DNA of 6,817 nt from Candidatus Woesearchaeota archaeon (GTDB lineage: Archaea; Nanobdellota; Nanobdellia; Woesearchaeales; WJKV01): assembly GCA_019322855.1 (NCBI GenBank), contig JAHWIA010000042.1:1-6817 (forward strand), written 5' to 3'. This document shows positions 4,799 to 6,817 of the stretch, one piece after another. The position numbers and the translations under genes were made by a program. The first letter of the stretch is position 1. Each line of letters starts with the position of its first letter. The notes under the pieces were generated by a model that had not been told where the DNA came from, searched no databases, and worked only from the letters and a program-made list of their open reading frames with translations.

Positions 4799-6283
4799 AT
4801 GAAGGGAAGAAAAGCACTGATTTGGCTGTTAATAATCTATCTGCTCGTAGTAGCTTTTAGACTGTATTTCTCTTTTCAAACGCCGCACTTTGATTACGAT
4901 GCTTATTTCGATTTGAGGCAGATAGAGCACATACATGAAACAGGCCTTCCTTTGGACAATGATCTTTTAAGTTATGGGGGCAGGGATTTCTTGTTCCTTC
5001 CAACTTTCCATTACTTCACTGCATTTTTTGTGAAGTTCATTCCGATTGACCTGACAGCAAAGATAATTCCGAACCTGCTCGCCGCAAGCTTGGTCTTTAT
5101 TGTATTTCTGATAGCAAAGCACATGACAAAGAACAATTCTGCGTCATTGTTTGCAGCCTTTATTGCGGGATTCATTCCTATATACATCAAGGAAACCTTG
5201 AACACTGTAAGCCCATTATCGTTGCTCATCCCTCTGATATTTCTTTCATTATATTGTTTCATGCGTTTGAGGAAAAAAAGTCTTGTCATCCTTTTCATTG
5301 TCTTATGTTTTCTTCTTCCTTTGACAGGCCTGGGCTCGTTGATACTGATCCTGGTATTCTTCTTTTTCGCAGTATTGGCTTATCTTGAGAAATTCAGTTT
5401 CAAGAGCAGGGCATTGGAGTTGAGCTTATTTTTCACAATAGTTTCTCTATGGTTAATTTTCCTCATCTTTAAGGAAGCTTTTTTGGTCCACGGCACCACA
5501 ATATTATACCAGAACATCCCGCAGCACATCCTAGGCCAATACTTTAAGGACATAACCATGTCACAGGCCATTTCTGGGATAGGAATAATTCCTTTGGTCA
5601 TTGGAAGCTATGTTCTTTTCAGATATCTATTTAGGGAAAAGAACAATAATGTTTATTTGCTGGCTGCTTTTGTGATATCTGTAGTGCTGTTGCTTTGGTT
5701 GAAATTGATAACTCCTGCATTAGGCTTAATTTTCTTGGGCGTAATTCTGACTATATTGTTCAGTATGTTCTTCAATCTATTCTTTGAGTATGTCCACAAA
5801 ACTAAGTTTTCCAGATACTATAGTATATTCATGATAATATTTATCGTAATTTTCATAGCGACCAGCGTAATTCCATCTGTTGCTTTCGCAGTGAGAGCAA
5901 ATAATGAATGTATAACTCAGACTGAAATCAATACTATGTTATGGCTGGAGGAAAAGACACATATTCGGACCACAATCCTTGCTCCGTTAAAATACGGTCA
6001 TGTAATAACAGCAGTGGCAAAGAGAGCAAATATTGCAGATAAAAATTTCCTTCTTACAGATCTTCCTGATCAGAGAATATCAGACATTGAAGAGGCATAC
6101 AATACTCCTTCAGAGATAAATGGGCTGGAGATAATGGACAAGTACAATGCTCCTTATGTTTTGGTCCCAGAAGGTGTCACTATAAAATATCTGACAGAAA
6201 ATTGTTTTACACTATTGCATGATGGAGAATTGAAGGTTTATGGAAGGAAATGCAGACCTGTCAGCAAGAGGAGTATGAGATAA
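4799..6283 (+). CDS. Short, divergent STT3/AglB-like GT-C membrane protein
   Basis: A 494-residue protein with about 11-12 membrane segments (first about 6-25, last about 341-365) and a soluble domain of about 130 residues. GT-C enzymes transfer sugars from lipid carriers outside the membrane; STT3/AglB moves the glycan to Asn. Shared features: the first outer loop has FDYDAYFDLRQIEHI (Asp32, Asp34), like the STT3 DPxYHxR region, then a long loop ending FLPTFHYFTAF. The soluble domain starts at WLEEKT (382), then LKYGHVITAVAKRANIADKNF (397-417), which aligns with STT3 'WWDYGYWI..A.R...aDN'. The first three residues of WWDYG are replaced (PLKYG, 396-400), and the protein is much shorter than usual AglB. 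It may be a paralogue with altered acceptor use, another GT-C transferase, or inactive. Confidence 0.85.
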   Translation: MKGRKALIWLLIIYLLVVAFRLYFSFQTPHFDYDAYFDLRQIEHIHETGLPLDNDLLSYGGRDFLFLPTFHYFTAFFVKFIPIDLTAKIIPNLLAASLVFIVFLIAKHMTKNNSASLFAAFIAGFIPIYIKETLNTVSPLSLLIPLIFLSLYCFMRLRKKSLVILFIVLCFLLPLTGLGSLILILVFFFFAVLAYLEKFSFKSRALELSLFFTIVSLWLIFLIFKEAFLVHGTTILYQNIPQHILGQYFKDITMSQAISGIGIIPLVIGSYVLFRYLFREKNNNVYLLAAFVISVVLLLWLKLITPALGLIFLGVILTILFSMFFNLFFEYVHKTKFSRYYSIFMIIFIVIFIATSVIPSVAFAVRANNECITQTEINTMLWLEEKTHIRTTILAPLKYGHVITAVAKRANIADKNFLLTDLPDQRISDIEEAYNTPSEINGLEIMDKYNAPYVLVPEGVTIKYLTENCFTLLHDGELKVYGRKCRPVSKRSMR

Positions 6284-6284
6284 G

Positions 6285-6817
6285 ATGAAAAAGGCAATCG
6301 AACAATACAAAATATGGTTCATGATTTTTGGAATTATAGTATTAATCAGTCCTTTGTTATTAAGATTGGCGAACAAGAATTTTACAGTTTCCACTACTAT
6401 TCCATATTATTTTCTGATAAAATATGGATTAAGCTTTTTGCTTTTCTCAATCATCCCAATTGTTTTGACTGTCATAACTATTTATCTAATATATAGGATT
6501 TCCTTGAACATAGGAATAAAAAAAGAGATTGCAGAACTTGCCTTATTACTTTATATATTTTCAGTTCCTGTTTTGTATCTGGCCAATTTCTTGAATGATC
6601 ACACAATCTTGCTATTCTTGATGGCTTTGGGTTTTTTCTTTTTGACAGATAAAAACAAGAAATTCAATAAATTATTCAAGACATTAGCATTCATCATTTT
6701 GTTATCAACTGCATATTTCGGGATTTTTTCTCTGCTCGCAGTGGCTTTTTTACTGGTTTATCATTACAGTCTGCAAGTAAACAAATTGCAGAAATTATTG
6801 TGCAAAATATTGATCCT
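6285..6817 (+). CDS. Polytopic membrane protein, probably GT-C-like, truncated by window edge
   Basis: The start lies one base after the stop of the STT3-like gene (TAA-G-ATG). An upstream GAGGAG at 6268-6273 and this spacing suggest translational coupling. The 177 visible residues begin MKKAIEQYKIWFMIFGIIVL and contain about five or six hydrophobic segments (about 11-26, 44-70, 84-101, 106-119, 133-160). A short loop after the first segment (LANKNFTVSTTIPYYFLIKY) and a gap pattern similar to the preceding protein suggest a GT-C-type fold. The loop has no DxD or similar acidic pair, so I cannot assign activity. The C-terminal part is outside the window. It probably works with its upstream partner in glycan transfer or polymer export, inferred from context only. 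Confidence 0.8.
   Translation, partial: MKKAIEQYKIWFMIFGIIVLISPLLLRLANKNFTVSTTIPYYFLIKYGLSFLLFSIIPIVLTVITIYLIYRISLNIGIKKEIAELALLLYIFSVPVLYLANFLNDHTILLFLMALGFFFLTDKNKKFNKLFKTLAFIILLSTAYFGIFSLLAVAFLLVYHYSLQVNKLQKLLCKILI

Noticed and set aside
1..6817. CRISPR array, insertion sequence or phage-like element
   Set aside because: No spaced direct repeats, transposase, integrase or terminal inverted repeats were seen; the window looks like ordinary chromosomal backbone.

Overview
The window is archaeal chromosomal DNA. It carries an archaeal-type flap endonuclease (FEN1), a tRNA-splicing endonuclease of the archaeal EndA type, a RadB recombinase paralogue, archaeal-type ribosomal protein uS2, a TRAM-domain protein and an STT3-like GT-C membrane protein. 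TATA boxes (TTTATATA, TATATAAA, TTTTTAAAA) sit about 25-30 bases before most start codons, which is the pattern of leaderless archaeal transcripts. The DNA is AT-rich, genes are tightly packed, and several proteins are short or carry low-complexity tails. This fits a small-genome DPANN-type archaeon (Woesearchaeota/Pacearchaeota-like), but that placement is my inference from gene style and not a proven assignment.

Layout. On the minus strand from 2026 down to 1 lie endA, then a protein with a winged-helix-like N-terminus, a long linker and an Mrr/PD-(D/E)XK-like C-terminus, then the first 100 codons of fen, running off the left edge. A divergent promoter region (about 2027-2110) separates these from a plus-strand group: an 11-codon mini-ORF followed by a TRAM protein with a polyproline/acidic tail, thpR (RNA 2',3'-cyclic phosphodiesterase / 2'-5' RNA ligase family), and rps2 (uS2). 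rps2 is preceded by a leader of about 135 bases with strong folding potential. radB lies convergent to rps2, with 3 bases between the stop codons. To the right, a plus-strand operon encodes a short STT3-like GT-C protein and a second polytopic membrane protein that runs off the right edge; the two reading frames are 1 base apart.

Themes. The left and centre are information-processing genes: DNA flap cleavage, a candidate DNA-binding or nuclease protein, tRNA splicing and RNA end chemistry, an RNA-binding TRAM protein, a ribosomal protein and recombination. The right end is probably protein N-glycosylation or another lipid-linked sugar transfer.

The most notable unexplained structure is the rps2 leader. 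The first bases of the predicted transcript can pair over 10 bp with the bases directly before the rps2 Shine-Dalgarno sequence, enclosing a bulged 11-bp hairpin, two smaller stems and a seven-codon mini-ORF with its own Shine-Dalgarno sequence. The only other gene here with a real leader, the TRAM gene, also has a mini-ORF. This makes the two leaders candidates for translation-linked regulation of translation-related genes. No rRNA, tRNA, CRISPR array or mobile element was found.
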